Part shown: positions 34,098-47,200 of the stretch, piece by piece | How the letters are laid out: every line of letters begins with the position of its first letter | Position numbering within the stretch: position 1 is the stretch's first letter | DNA from: Tetradesmus obliquus | Taxonomy: Eukaryota > Chlorophyta > Chlorophyceae > Sphaeropleales > Scenedesmaceae | Assembly: GCA_030272155.1 (NCBI GenBank) | Contig: CP126203.1 | Coordinates: forward strand, 2,480,001 to 2,544,000 | Length of the DNA stretch: 64,000 nucleotides | Direction of reading: 5' to 3' | Notes under the pieces: generated by a model | Database searches by the model: none | The model's input: the letters and a program-made list of their open reading frames with translations, nothing else | Told to the model about the DNA's origin: nothing | Made by a program: the position numbers and the translations under genes

Positions 34098-37000
34098 ATG
34101 CACGCAGCAGCTAGGAGTTTCAGCTGCCCTCAGCACCAAGCAGCTGTGTCAGCAGCACCAACACCGCTGGTATCCTTGCCCACGCGCCGCAGCTTGATCA
34201 GTTGCTCATCATCGCGACCCCTTTCTGATTTACACGCCATTACCTGCCGACCCAAACTCATCGCCGGCCCCAGCCCTTCGCCCGCCAAGCAGCAGCTGTT
34301 CACCAACCACCTGCTACGACTCGTAGCCAGGCCGACCAGCAGCTCCAGCTTCGCCACAAGCGTCATTCCCATGGCTGCCTATCAGCGCGACGAGGCTCTC
34401 GGCTGGGCTTACAACGCAGACAAGGAGACCACAACTGTGGCCAGCACCACCACTGCTGCACCCACCATCAAGCGGCCAAGCATGGATGAGACCACAGATG
34501 CCCTCACAGGCATGATCATTGCAAGCCCAAAGAAGCAGAGGACAGCAGCAGATGGTGTGGCAGTTGCTGGCTACTCGCCGGAGCTGTCCAAGGCCCTCAA
34601 GTCTGTTGTCAAGATCTTCACCACTATGGCTAGGTGAGCTGTTGCTGCTGAGATGTGACTCATGAGCCAAGGCAGCAGCAGACCTACATCCTGCAAGATT
34701 GCAGCAAGATCATGCAAGATATGTGCACATGGGACCGTTTGGGGCGCTGCATGGCTATCGCATGGCGAGAATTGGGCTTGCAGGACAACCGTGGAACTAC
34801 ATGTCAGGCTGACGGCTAGTGCCCTCAGGCCATGCATGTCAGACAACAACCTGCCGCTTTTTGCTGCTGCTGTAATCCATGTACACCTGTGAATTGCTAC
34901 AACACTGCAACAAAGCCTTGTGGTAGATAGCAAGTCGTGCTGTCACTGCCATGACACATCCAATCCTTCCCGCTCAACCACTCTGCTGCTGTTCCTGCTG
35001 CTGCCTCCTGCAGCCCCAACTTCTCCAGCCCCTGGCAGATGTGCCAGCAGACCAAGTGCACGGCCACAGGCTTTGTCATCGCGCCGCTGTCCAGCAGGCG
35101 CATCCTCACCAACGCGCACGCTGTGGCCAACCAGGTGGCAGTCAAGATCCGCAAGCACGGCAGCGCGCAGCGCTACACCGCACGCGTGCTGGCAGTGGGT
35201 CACGAGGTGAGTCACTATTGTAATTCATTTGTCACTGTTGCTATTGCTGTGCTGTCTTGTCTGCTGTCTGATGCTGCTGATGTACGCTCACTGCAAGCTG
35301 CTAGGATGGACACATTTGCTTGCCGGAAAGCGTCAGCATTGTGTCCTGTGTCACCCAGCCCCGTGCATGCTATGCCCCCAGATTCCTGCGTGCTTTGCCT
35401 AGCTCACCCGCACCCGCCTGCTCTCCGCTTCCCTGCTGCCCTCCCTCACCCCTGCTGCCCTCCCTCACCGCTTCACAGTGCGACATCGCCATGCTGACTG
35501 TGGACGACGACGAGTTCTGGGCAGACATGGTGCCGCTGGAGATCAACGGGCTGCCGGCCATGCAGGAGAGCGTGATGGTGGTGGGCTTCCCCACGGGCGG
35601 CGACAACGTGTGCGTGACCAAGGGCGTCGTGTCACGCATTGACAGGTGCGCGGGCTTGCGCATGGTTATGTTGCTTCCTTGCTGCTGCTTGTGCATGTGC
35701 AGGCTGCCTGCCTGTGCATGTGCATGCTGCCTGCTTGTGCATTTGCATGTGCATGCATCTGGGTGCTGCTGTACACTTGTATTCTTACATGTTGCTGCTG
35801 CTGTTCCTGCTGCTTGCAGGTCCACCTACAGCCACGGCCGCACCACGCTGCTGGCCATCCAGGTGGATGCTGCCATCAACAGCGGCAATAGCGGCGGCCC
35901 GGTCATCCTGGGAGACCACGTGGTGCGTTGTTTGACTGGCCTTGCTTGCAGGAACTACTCCTGGTGTGGCCTGCGGCTTGTAGGAACACTGTTGCACTGT
36001 TACTCTGTTACTACAGCGACAACTGTGTGGGGTTGCTAGGAAGTATGCAGGGTTTCAAGCGATGCTCTGCTCATGCATGCGTGCATGGCGCTTTCCTGCA
36101 GGTGGGCATTGCCTTCCAGTGCCTGACCAGCGGCGAGAACATCGGCTACATCATCCCCGTGCCAGTGATCAACCACTTCCTGGAGGACCTGGAGCGCAAC
36201 GACGGCAAGTACACAGGTGGGTCAACAGTGTTGGTAGCAGACATGTTGATTCTGCTGAAGGTGGCCCTGCAAAAGGTGGTCCCGCAAGCATTGTCTTCCA
36301 AAGGGCGGCCCTGCAGAGTCCGGCCCTGCCATGGCAGTCTGCACAGGAGTTCTCTGCAAAAGAGTGCCTGCACAGGCTTTCTACTGGTGTACACACTGGC
36401 TCCCAGCGTTGCTGCATCAGAATAGCTCCCAGCAATGCCTAAAGCGTTGCATCCTTTGCTTTCGCGCTTGCGCAGGCTTCTGCGAGCTGGGCATCAGCTG
36501 GCAGTCGCTGGAGAACGAGGGCATGCGTGAGGTGCTGGGCATGCCCAAGGCGCTCACGGGCGTGTTCATCACCAAGACGGAGCCGCTCTTCAATGCCAGC
36601 AGGTGGGCACGCAGCGGTTTTAATGCACTCGTCGGCGAGAGGTGATTGTTTTTTTGGCTCACGCAACCCTAATCTTACATGTGAGAGAGGTCAGCGCGAG
36701 TATGCATCAACCAGCTGCTCACTTGCCTGACCATGTCTTGCCTGGCGGCGCTGTAGACAGCTGCTGATTGACGCACGTTTACACCGGCTTCCATGCCTCA
36801 CCTAGCTTTGTGTGCCTGCGCTTGCCGCACTGCAGGCAGCTGCTGGCTGGTGACGTGCTGACGCACTTCAACGGCGTGCCCATTGCTGATGATGGCACCT
36901 TCCTGTTCCGCGAGGCGGTGCGCATCAACTTTGGGCACCTGGTGTCGCAGGCCTTCAACGGCGACGTGGCCATGGTGAGTTGTGTTGTGTTTATGTGTTT

Positions 37001-38645
37001 TGTGGTGGTGCTGCTGCTGTGGTGCTTACAGGACACTGCGCTGCATGGTGTTGCGGCCGGTCGGGGTGTGCAGAACACACAGGCACGAGCACGGCGCAGG
37101 GGCCTACGCCTGCCAGCAGCACACGTTGCTTTTTAGTCAGGATTGCTGCTTGGCAGCTGTACACACTGCGTGTGTTCATGAAGCAGTACCATCCCACATC
37201 AAGCCACTCCGCCAATGCTGACTTCAGCTACCCTGCACTGCTGCTGTGTTGCGCTGTGCAGCTCAAGGTGTGGCGTGACGAGCAGCACGTGGAGCTGCCG
37301 GTGCAGCTGAGCACGCCGCACCAGCTGGTGCCTGTGCACAGCCACGACCTGAAGCCCCACTACTTCATATACGGAGGTGAGGCTGCGCACCGCTGCTGCA
37401 CAGGCTCGCAAGTAGTAATGCAGTATACTACGCACTTGAAAACACTGGCGCTGCACAGTCTTGAAACTCGTGAACGCCTTGTCATGTATATATGAAGATA
37501 TATGTACTGACTGTCTCCTGCTGATCTTGCTGCCGTTGTCCCCCTCCCTCCTCGCTGCAGGCCTGGTGTTCACGCCGCTGACGTGCTGGTACCTGCGCAG
37601 TGTGTACGGCGCGGACTGGTCCTGCAAGGCGCCCATCAAGCTGGTGGAGAAGGCTTTTGCTGCCAGCAAGCGCGACTCACAGGAGGAGGTGGTGGTGCTG
37701 AGCAAGGTGAGGGGCAAACTCAACACAACAGTGCGTGGCTCAGGGCTTGTTTGTTGCCCGGTGCACAGCTTGCCTGGGGCACAGTGGCTTGCACCTACAC
37801 GTTCTTTGATGGCCTTTTCGGCTGACAAGCACGAATCGCAGGAAGAGGTGGTGGTGCTGAGCAAGGTGAACGTAGCTGGGCCCTGTCGCACATGAGGCAA
37901 TGACGCTGTGGTTGTGGCGCATTGTCTTTGCTGTGCGGTGCTAGCATGTCGGGCTTCTCAATAGGTTAGTCACCTTCATCACTTTCTGACTATCTTACAT
38001 GCGTGGCTGCTGCTGCCTTGCTCCCGCTGTGCCCAGGTGCTGGCGGCCGACATCAACAGCGGCTACCAGGACACCGGCAACATCCAGGTGCTCAAGGTCA
38101 ACGGGCAGCGCGTGGTCAACCTGGCGCACCTGGCACACCTGGTGTCAACCTGCAGCGACAAGTTTGTGCGCTTCGACCTGGAGTGGAACAAGGTGGGTGG
38201 TTTGATCCTGTAGTGAAGGTTAATAGTTGCATCTGCAGCTGAGGGCGCGGTGAAGTGTGGTGCATGTGGCCAGTGTGTACCCCAGCACTTTTGCTTGTGG
38301 GATGCTTGTCTGTGGTTGCCCTTGTCACTGCTGTGCTTGCACTTGATTTGCAGTGTCCCGTTGATGCTTGCTCAAAGTGCTGCAAATGCTGCTCCTGCTG
38401 TCTCCTGTCAATCGCCACAGGTCATCTACATCGCGCACGACAAGGCCACCAATATGCTGCCAGACATCCTGGAGCAGAACAGCATCCCTGCAGCGCACTC
38501 CAAGGGGCTACTGGACATGCCACACCCAGGCAACAGCCCGCAGCAGCAGCAGCAGGACTCGTCCATGCAGGTGGATGGCGGCAGCAGCGACAGCGAGGTC
38601 AGCTCAGATGAGGATGCTGCTGTTGTGGCAGCATCCAAGCTGTGA
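34098..38645 (+). CDS. DEG/HtrA-type serine protease with PDZ region (DEG2/9/10 group)
   Basis: ATP-independent trypsin-fold protease of protein quality control. Exons 34098-34633, 35014-35206, 35479-35645, 35820-35922, 36102-36216, 36476-36602, 36836-36974, 37262-37376, 37561-37706, 38037-38192 and 38421-38645 join in phase to 673 aa. Catalytic triad intact: His214 (TNAHAV), Asp245 (CDIAML), Ser323 (NSGNSGGPV). PDZ-like segments follow ([10 protein letters not shown] to GVPIADDG; later [19 protein letters not shown]), and GLVFTPLT is typical of the plant DEG2/DEG9/DEG10 clade. The N-terminus is Ala/Ser/Arg-rich, as in an organelle presequence, but SPKKQRTA could be a nuclear signal, so location is open. 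The C-terminus is Gln- then Ser/Asp/Glu-rich. I chose 34098 because it is the first in-frame ATG after a stop at 33957. Confidence 0.92.
37830..37870 (+). repeat. partial copy of DEG exon 9 3' edge
   Basis: Bases coding [10 protein letters not shown] plus the donor are repeated 162 bp downstream of the true exon end (37706). Confidence 0.85.
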
Positions 38646-41250
38646 GCTGTGCGGCTGTGTGGGCTTGTGGTGAACTTGAGGGAAGCTGTGGTGACACAGC
38701 AGCAATGGTTTGAATACAAGAGTGTGGAGAGGGACCTGGCGCTGCGCTGCTGCAAAGTGCGCACGCGCAGCATTGCATTGATCTGTGCTATGAGACGTGG
38801 CGACAGCTACTGATCTGGTTTGTATAGCCAACTCTGCATTGAGATGATTTTGTGAAGGCCGTTGCCATTGAGGGCAGCAGCACAGGACGTGCTGGATGGG
38901 TGTGTTGCTCTGCAGCACCTGCCTACCACAATCTGTGGTGGATAACAGTGTATCAATCCCAGCGGGTGGATACGCGAGTCACATTGAGACTGCTTGCTCA
39001 GCAGCACAACAAAGTATGCAGCTGATACCTCTTCACTTTGCAATACATCATCTTGCATGATGGTGTATTGTAGTGCGCTGAGCACGTGTTGCACGGAGCG
39101 CATGTACATTTGGTTTTGTTCTTTGCATTGCTCTGTCCTGGACTTGTCTGATAGCTAGTGACCCAGGAAATCCTCACACAAGCATTGTTTACCAGCACGC
39201 ATAGCACACACCTAGTGTGGTGCTGTTCTGTTTTCTGTGCTCGCTGTTGCGCGGCGTCAGCCCTTTGTATCAACCGTTTGCAGACCATGCACACACACTA
39301 GCCAAATGGAGTAGTGTGCTCTTTTCATGGTCTGCCAACTTACATCTACTTGTTACTGCCTGCACGGCTGTCTGCAGTTCACCCTACATGTACTTTAGGC
39401 AAATGGTGGATGTTCACAAATAGCAATGTATACTTTTAGCCGACTTTTCCACTTTTACCACACGTCTGGAGGGTAAGCTAATATGCTTCTGTACTCTTCT
39501 TTGCGTCGGCACAATATGCAGTGAGCAGCAGGCTGTTGGCAAATGTGCCAGCAAGTATGTAGTAGTCTGATTGATGATGATGCATGTGCTTGTTAAGGCA
39601 GGTTGATAGTACAGCGCTCCAGCAGGCTGGAGCTGCTTTGCTGCGTTCCTCTTGCTTTTGTCTTTAATTTGTGGTGTTGAGGTGTGAGATGCAATGGTCC
39701 AGTGCAGCTGCAGTCAGCTTTGGTAACGATTCCTTTCTTGAGGTGACTGGACCAGCTGTTCGGCATGTGTACACCATGTGCTCAAGGCATGATGGCCTTG
39801 TGTGTGGACTGGTGGTTTCTTTTAGACAATCTTTCCTGGTGGTTTGAGAAGCACCAACAGCGTGTATGCTAGGCGAATGCAAGCCAGTAATACTCTGGTT
39901 TTGCCCCTTGTCCAATGCATTGCATCGTTTATGCATGAGGACACAGCATTGTGGTAGCTGCTGTTAGTAGCTGCTTTGTGTTGTGCAGTGCATGCTTGTG
40001 TACTGCATCATCCCCTACCTTCAGCCTATCATGCTATGGAGGCGAGGCCGTGCTTTGTCATATGCTATGATGTCGTACTTGTCGACATGTGCAGATGACA
40101 TTGCGATTTGCGTTGCACATCATTTGGATGCAGGCCAGCACTCTTTACATTTTGCTAACATGTCGTTTGTCATGTCATCGTGCACACCATTCTGTAGTCT
40201 ATGTGGCGTGTGCAACAGGTTCTCCGCTCAGTTTCACTGTTGAAGGGGACGACAGCTCTTGTGTTGTTGCCCTTTTGGGCGGTGCCTGATTAACTGTGCT
40301 GTGAGCGTTCTTTGTGCGTGTTACGTCAAGGTGTAACATGCTTTGACTGCACAACATGGGCAACGGCACTGACTGCTCTTCTGGCGGCGGCAGCAGCAGT
40401 GGCAGCAGCAGTACAACCCTTGGCCAGTCAATGGATGATTGCCACCAGCGCGAGCATTTTGTAAGGGAGAATTTTCATTTTGTGGCATTGACCAGTACGA
40501 TCAGGCTGGCTGCGGCTGCAGGCATCAGAGTAATTGTTTCTTCGTTTCTTACTGCAGCAGTAAAGGGCAAGGAAATGCGACAGTAACAACAATTGCATGG
40601 TCTTGGCCATGGGTGCCGGGATGTGCGATCCTGGCCGAGAATAGTGAGCTCTAGGCGGATGAAGAACTACGAGCAAAGCCTGGAGCCCATGTTGCTCAGC
40701 AGCAGCAAGTGCACTTCCGCAGAGGAAGTTCACCCCGAATGGGCTTCCGAGTTAACACCGGCACGGTAACGTTCTCGTCACACCACGTGGTTTCAAAGCA
40801 TTTTTCATGCTATTTTAGGCGAACCTTAGCGTCTTACGAAGACCTGAGGTGTTACGATGCCATTTGTTCATAGCCATTGTGATTTTGCATGGGATTTGAC
40901 GTATAGCGGGCCCCGTAAATATAATCTACATATATCTATGTCCTGTTAGTCCAGGCATATGCTTCAATGCCAGCGTCGTGGCATGGATAAAGGGGATTGA
41001 CACCAGCATTTGCTAATGACGAAAAGTGTTACGCGGCTTCCTGAGAATATAATGAAGCCTGCGCCCATAGCCTGTGTTCTGTATGCAGCCTCTCTCATAC
41101 AACCTGCATAGTGCTGTTTCCTCTTGCACTTCTCCGGAAGTGCTGTGTCTACTTACCAGGCTGCACGCATTGGCAGTCTAGCCATAACCAATTCTTCATA
41201 CAAGCTCCCTTCGCCGCCTCAACGCCACAGAGCCCATGTTGTATACCAAC
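38646..41250. other. 2.6-kb intergenic region
   Basis: Between the DEG stop and the cupin start. Less CAG-rich and more T-rich than the genes. Short frames only; 40356-40586 has Ser-rich low complexity. No RNA gene recognised. Confidence 0.5.
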
Positions 41251-44200
41251 ATGGGCAGATCATCAATCCTGTGCTACGTGGCGGTGCTGCTGCTCTCGCT
41301 GCACGGCTTACCCACGCCTTCCCATGCCGATGAGTTCACCGATACGCGAGTAACTATTCAGATCAACGTCGATAACCGCGGCAAGTGGTGCTCGCGGCAT
41401 TTCGGCAAGCCTCACAGGCCCTGCACCGGGGTGTTCAACCTGCGACTGCCTCGCTTCCTGCCCACCAACGAGACCAGGGGCAACGTCTTCAGACGCACTT
41501 GGGAGGACACTGTAAGTTCCTTGTTTTTGCTGCGTATAGAGCATGCCGTTGCTGACACGAGCCCTCCCTCCTGTCACTCCTTGCCGCTGCTGTTCCTCAA
41601 CGCCCTGGCTTCTGACCTTGCTTTGCTCTTTATATTCTGCTGCAGTGCGGCTTGTTCGACATCCTCGTGGGTCAGTACCTCGGCGCAGGCGAGGGCCCCC
41701 CACCCCACGTGCACTACGCAGATGAGGTGAGAGGGTGTGCGCTGCTGGCCCCTGTCCAGTGTTTTTTGTTTGCACAGCTGGCATTTCTTGAGCCTGTATA
41801 AAGCTACTGTACTTGTAACCAGCGTTGCTGCTACCCAAGATGAAGTTCTCGTCATCGCAGAGGCAGAGAATTGCCAGGGCTGCATGTGCATACTCCAGTG
41901 CGGTGCCTTCCACCACTCCTGTGCTGTAAAGCACATGTGCTGCCAATTGCTCTAGTGAGAGAGAGAGAGAGAGACTACGCGAGGCTAAGGTGCACTCCTG
42001 GCTGCCAGGGGCGCGGAAGCCTGCGTAAATTAAGGAACGAGGGTAGGCTTGCCGTCGCCGGCTCCGTACCCCCTACCCCTCCACCAGGTGACCGTGCGGC
42101 CCCCTGGAGAGGTTTATGCTGACCAAGGTAGGCGTCCTTGGTCAGCCCCGTCAGGGTACCAGTTTAGCTTTTCCGTCTTTTGACGTGTTTGCGGTGGCTT
42201 GGTGCCTTGAATGCCCTCTTCATGTTCGCTCTCTTGTTTTTGCTGCAGTTGTTGAGCTTCAGGTGTCCCAGGTGTTTGAGCAGTGCCCCGCGCTGCTTCC
42301 ATATCCTTTCCATGCCATTGATGGCGATGTAATGCAGGTCACACAGCAGCTTTTTGAGCGCGGATCCCTTGACTCCTAAGTTTGTCAGCTGTTGTTCTGT
42401 CTCCGTAAAAATTACACCGGTGACTCCCAGCAGGATATTGACCTGCCGTACACTGGGTCGCGAGTAGTCCGTATGCGAGATCGCGGCACACATGCTGGTC
42501 ATCTCTTGATTGCCTTGTGCGCCTAGTTCGGTTTGGGCGGAGGCACCGCTGATGCTGGTACGTAGGTGTTCATGTTGTTGGGTTGCTGTGGCATGTTGTG
42601 TGCTGCTATCAGTGTCCCTGCAATATTTGATTTCCACCACCGTGAATTCGTTGTGTTGGTGATTATACATCAGGGCATCCGGCACACTGTGTTGGTTGAT
42701 TAGGGCGCGCTGCACTGCGAGGGGAACCGCCTCCAAGTATGGGTTGGCGAAGTCCTCAGCAGTAAATCTTCTGCGGGTAGTCAGAGTGGTGCCATTGCGA
42801 GTGAGCTCCTCTTTGCTGCTTCTTTTGTGTACGCCAACATCCGATGTAACCAGTTCCCCACCTCTATCACCGTGTAGAATAGCCTTCACTATGGCGGTTC
42901 CCGCGTCGTTGTGTCGCAGTGTCACTGTTTGTGACAGCGCTGGGCAGCCGCTGATAGCATGGTGCCCTCCATCCTCTCTGCCGCACAGCAGGCACAGGCT
43001 GCTGGTGTTGCCTGTTTTGTCCCATCTGCTCAGCAGTTTCTGGGTGGGTACCTGCCCATAACGGGCTTGCAGCGGCAGCCGTTTTGTCTGCTGTGGCAGC
43101 TTGGGGTCGTTTATAAACAAGTGGCTGTACGCATGGTTCATGCCCGGGCATGCAGCCTCCCAGCTTCTGAAGTATATGGATTCTTGGTTTGAGGATCCCA
43201 GCTCTCCCGTTGTCAGCGCTATCTGCGCGAGAGTTTCACTCATATTGGCCAGTGGCACTAACCGGGTATGCTGCTCTGCTCCAGACGAGGATTCCGCCAA
43301 GGTCTCTGTGTGAGGCCATACCATATTGTTCCTATCATTACTCGGGTGGCTAAAGGTGCGAGATTCCCGTGGTGGCGTGTCACCCTTTGCCACGCTGCCA
43401 GCCGCCCGATCTGCCTCTTCGTTGCCCACTATGCCGATGTGGCTTTTCACCTTCCACAGGTGGACCGTTCCCTCATGTGCGGCGACCGTGTTAGCAATGC
43501 TTTTGATGAGTGCAAAGTGCCGATGCTCTAGCATGTCTTGTGGTCTCGTGTTTGCTTTGAAGATTTGCCTGATACTGCCCAGGCTGTCCGTGGCGATGTG
43601 CAGCACGTCTGTGCTTGCCATGTGTTGGTCTGCCGCTTCAAGAGCTACGGATATGGCTGCCAGTTCGGCTCTGTTGATTGTATCTACGTGTTGTTCTGAG
43701 GTGCAGCAGTTGATTGGGATGGTCACGGGCACACGCCCGGTGAGTGGGTTGGCGGGAATGTGCACAGCCGCTCCTATGCCAGGTCCTTTTTGCTTTCGGT
43801 CTTTGGGTAAGACACTACCGTCCGTGTAAAAAAGGGGTCCCTCCAGTCATGTTTGAGGGCTGGTATTTCTCCCTGCAGTGTTTTCATCATTACGATTGCC
43901 TCCTGTACTGCCCGTCGAGTTTGGTCTCCCGGACAGGCCTCTCTCGTTGTCTGATAGCCTTGAATGACACTCGACGCGCCAGGAGTGTCTGTGGTGCGTG
44001 CCTTCTGGTCATGTTGTCCTTTGTGAGTGTGACCTCTTGTCAGAGTGAGAAGCCTGTCGATTGGCGGCACTCGGGGGCGTTGATCGCAGTCATTAGGCCG
44101 TTGGCGGAATGTGCTTGGCAACGTGACGTTGTTTACATCCCGTGGCTGCCTAGAGATGTCCACAAAGCCGTCACCACTGTCTGCAGTCCCCCAATTGAGT

Positions 44201-47200
44201 CCTGGCCCGTTCGTTTCGCGATTAGCAAATATTTCATTCATTCGAGTCTTAAATTTATCCCAGGCAGTGGCGCCATACGGTTCCTGCCCCCAAAATGGCA
44301 GATACTCTCGAAACCCTGCCACGTTGCCCACTGCCAGCACGAATGTGTTCCATTTCAGCTTGGCATGGGGCGCGTGAGGCTTGTTGCCGGGGGGCTGGAG
44401 CTCCATCCTACTGCTGGGGATGACCAGCAAGCGCCTGCAGCATTCAGGGTGGCGGTGCACCCAGTGCATGTATGGGGCGTTGCTGTATCCATCCTTGCTG
44501 TCAGAGAAGCTGGGCAGGAACAGCAGAGTTAAGGTGGGTTTTGCGTGAGTTGCTTTTGCCGAGTATACTGCCCACTGGACTGCTTGTGTGGCCGCGTCCT
44601 GGTCAAAGTCAGGCACCGCAACGCTGGGGCCTGTCCACTTGCTGCTATATGCACTGCCTTGGGCGCCGAACATGTAGTCGTCCTTGAACGCAGAATAATA
44701 TTTGCTGCATGCTGGGTGGACATTGAGTGGGCTTGCAAAGCGTTCCTGTTTGCATCCCAGCTCGTGGAAAAGGTAGTCCTTGAGTGCAGCCGGCAGTGTG
44801 CACTGCTGCTTTTCACTGATGGTTTTGCCGCCATTCCCAGGCATGCAGTTGCCTGGCGCATATCTGGTCACCAGCTTCACCAGGTCTTGTTCATATGTGG
44901 TGGAGCCGAGCTTGATCATGAGCTTTCGGTGGTGCCTTTGCATGTGCTTGTATCTGAGGTGCAATGCTGCTGCCACTGCAGGGGCAAGCATGTGCTCACA
45001 TCGGCCGTCAGCATGGTACACGCATGCCAGCTCTCTGTGGCAGCAGGCAGACCCGTCCGGGCCTTCCCCAAATCTTACTTGCCGGAGAAGGACCTTTTGT
45101 GCACTGGTAGGTCCTATATCAGTGTGGGGATTTATTGGCAGCGCGTGCACCACCAGCTTTTGGCGTCTGGCCTGTCCTATCGTGATGTCGTACACGGAAT
45201 CGGCAGGCGGCGGGGGCCGTGGTGCGGGACAGGTCTGCTTGGGAGGAGGGGGGCTGCTGTCATCTGCCGTAAGTTGCATACCTTGGACTGCCGGCATTGA
45301 CAGCAACTGTTCCTTTGCGTGGTCTGTGCCGGCTGCCAACACTGTTGGTATGGGTTCGTATGCGTCCTGCCAGGTCGCCTTGTATAGCCAGAGCTCCGGC
45401 GGCAGTGTGTCTAAGGTCCATCGCTTTGCGCTGCATTGCCTGCATTTGTACTGCTGTCCAAGGACGGGCTGTGTGCCAGTTACGCACTGGACGTGGTACC
45501 GCCGGTGACACGCGCAGCAAGTGACGCTATCTGCTGCTGTGTCTCTCCGCGCGCAGATCTCACATGGCCATGGGATGCCTGTCAGAGCGACGTCGTCTGG
45601 CTGGATGCGGGTCGGCGGCGCCGCCGTCTTGTAGCCCAGTTCCAGGAAGACTTGCAGCACATACCCGAGCTGGGCAGACTCTCCCCATTTTACTTTCACC
45701 TGCAGTTGCGTAGATGGTTGTGGTGTGTTGAGTTTCACCCGCGCGGGGCCGCCGGTGTCCACGCTGACAATGGTTTCCGGTTTCAGAGAGTACTGTTCTT
45801 GCAGGCCCAGCAGCTCCTGCTGCAAACGCTCTTTGTCTGCACCACAGGCTGCCCTATGCTGCGTCATTTTTTCTTGCACTTTCTCGTAGCCTGTTTTTGC
45901 TGTGCTGCGAGTGTTGTGTGTCCTGGCAGTTGGTTGCCTGATCAGTGCTGCGTTGTTGCGCGCACTGCTATCAAGGACTGTGTGCCTTCGCATGTGCATT
46001 CTCTCTTCCACCGTGAGTGTCATCTTGCTTCTGATGCTGTGGATGCGGTCGCGGTTGCTGTGCTGCAGGTCTGCAAGCATGTGTACTATGGTGTGTGGCT
46101 TGGCATTTGGGTTGGCTGGCCACAACGTTTGCAGGGCCTCCTTGATAGACGCGTGCAGATGCCGGCTGGCGTGTGATATGCCTGCTGCCGTGTCGCAGTG
46201 TCCATCACGGATGTTTGTGCCTGTGGTGAGAAGGTGGCTTATCCTGTTCCATGCTGCTATTTGTTTCGCTCGGATTGTTCGGGCTCCCAGCATGGCCGCC
46301 AGGTCGGCAGCAGACCGCACTTTTGTGCGGGTGGCATCCAGCAGCTGTTCAATGGATTGCACCCCAGCGCTGCTGAGGGTGTGTATGTCCTGTACAAGTT
46401 GCCTGTCCCAGTGTGTGTGTCCATCGACCGCGTGCTCCAGTGCGGCGGCGAGCGTGCTCCTGTCTTTCATTGTGTCTAGTGGTTGCCCATCTTTGCAGAC
46501 TCTTAGATCGCAGCGCTTGAAGGCCATCAGCTGCCTCACTCGCATGCTGTATCTGAGGGTGTACGGCAGCTCCTGTGCAGTGAGATTGTCCATGCCCTGG
46601 CACTGGCACTGGTAGAGGGCGTTGCTGAGCACACCCAATGTGCCAGCGTTGTTGAGTGACCTGGTTAGTCGTTCCACTCCTATCTTGTTGTATTCAACCT
46701 CTAGTGAGTGGCAGCCCAGTCCCCCTTTGTCTCTGCTTAGGTGTGCGGCTGCTGTGGACATGCTGTTAGGCAGTCTGTGTGCCTTTTTGACCGCCTTGGT
46801 GAGCAGGCTGTCTAGGCACTTGATTTCTGCTAGTGTGTAGGGTGCTGCCATGAAAGCGTATGTTATAGACGGACGGATGGACTGCTCAAGTATGCGCTGT
46901 TTCTGCTGCGTGCTAGCGAGTGATTTGCCAAGGTTGTGGGTCATGTTCGCTACCTCCTCAAGCGTGGCTTTCAGTTGGTGTTTGTAGTTTAGGTCCATGG
47001 TAAGCAGGACGCCCAGGTGGCGAAACGGCTGTTTCGGCGATTGATATGTGATTTTCTTATCTTGTATGCTAATTGTGTTGCACAACCGTTGCGCCAGGGC
47101 AGTTTCGTCGTATGGCTGGTGTGGCTGGTCACCATGCAGGGCCCCTGTGACAGTGGTTTTGGTGTTATTCACATTGAGGTGCCCCCAGTCTGCATAGCGG

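Noticed and set aside
40356-40586. Small Ser/Gly-rich ORF as a gene
   Set aside because: Short, low complexity, no splice partners and no conserved motif.
44545-46615. Plus-strand ORFs of 240-250 codons across the LINE (for example 44545-45300 and 45436-46176)
   Set aside because: They are antisense to the RT/PHD/PCIF1-like region, which has clear protein motifs; the plus-strand translations show none.
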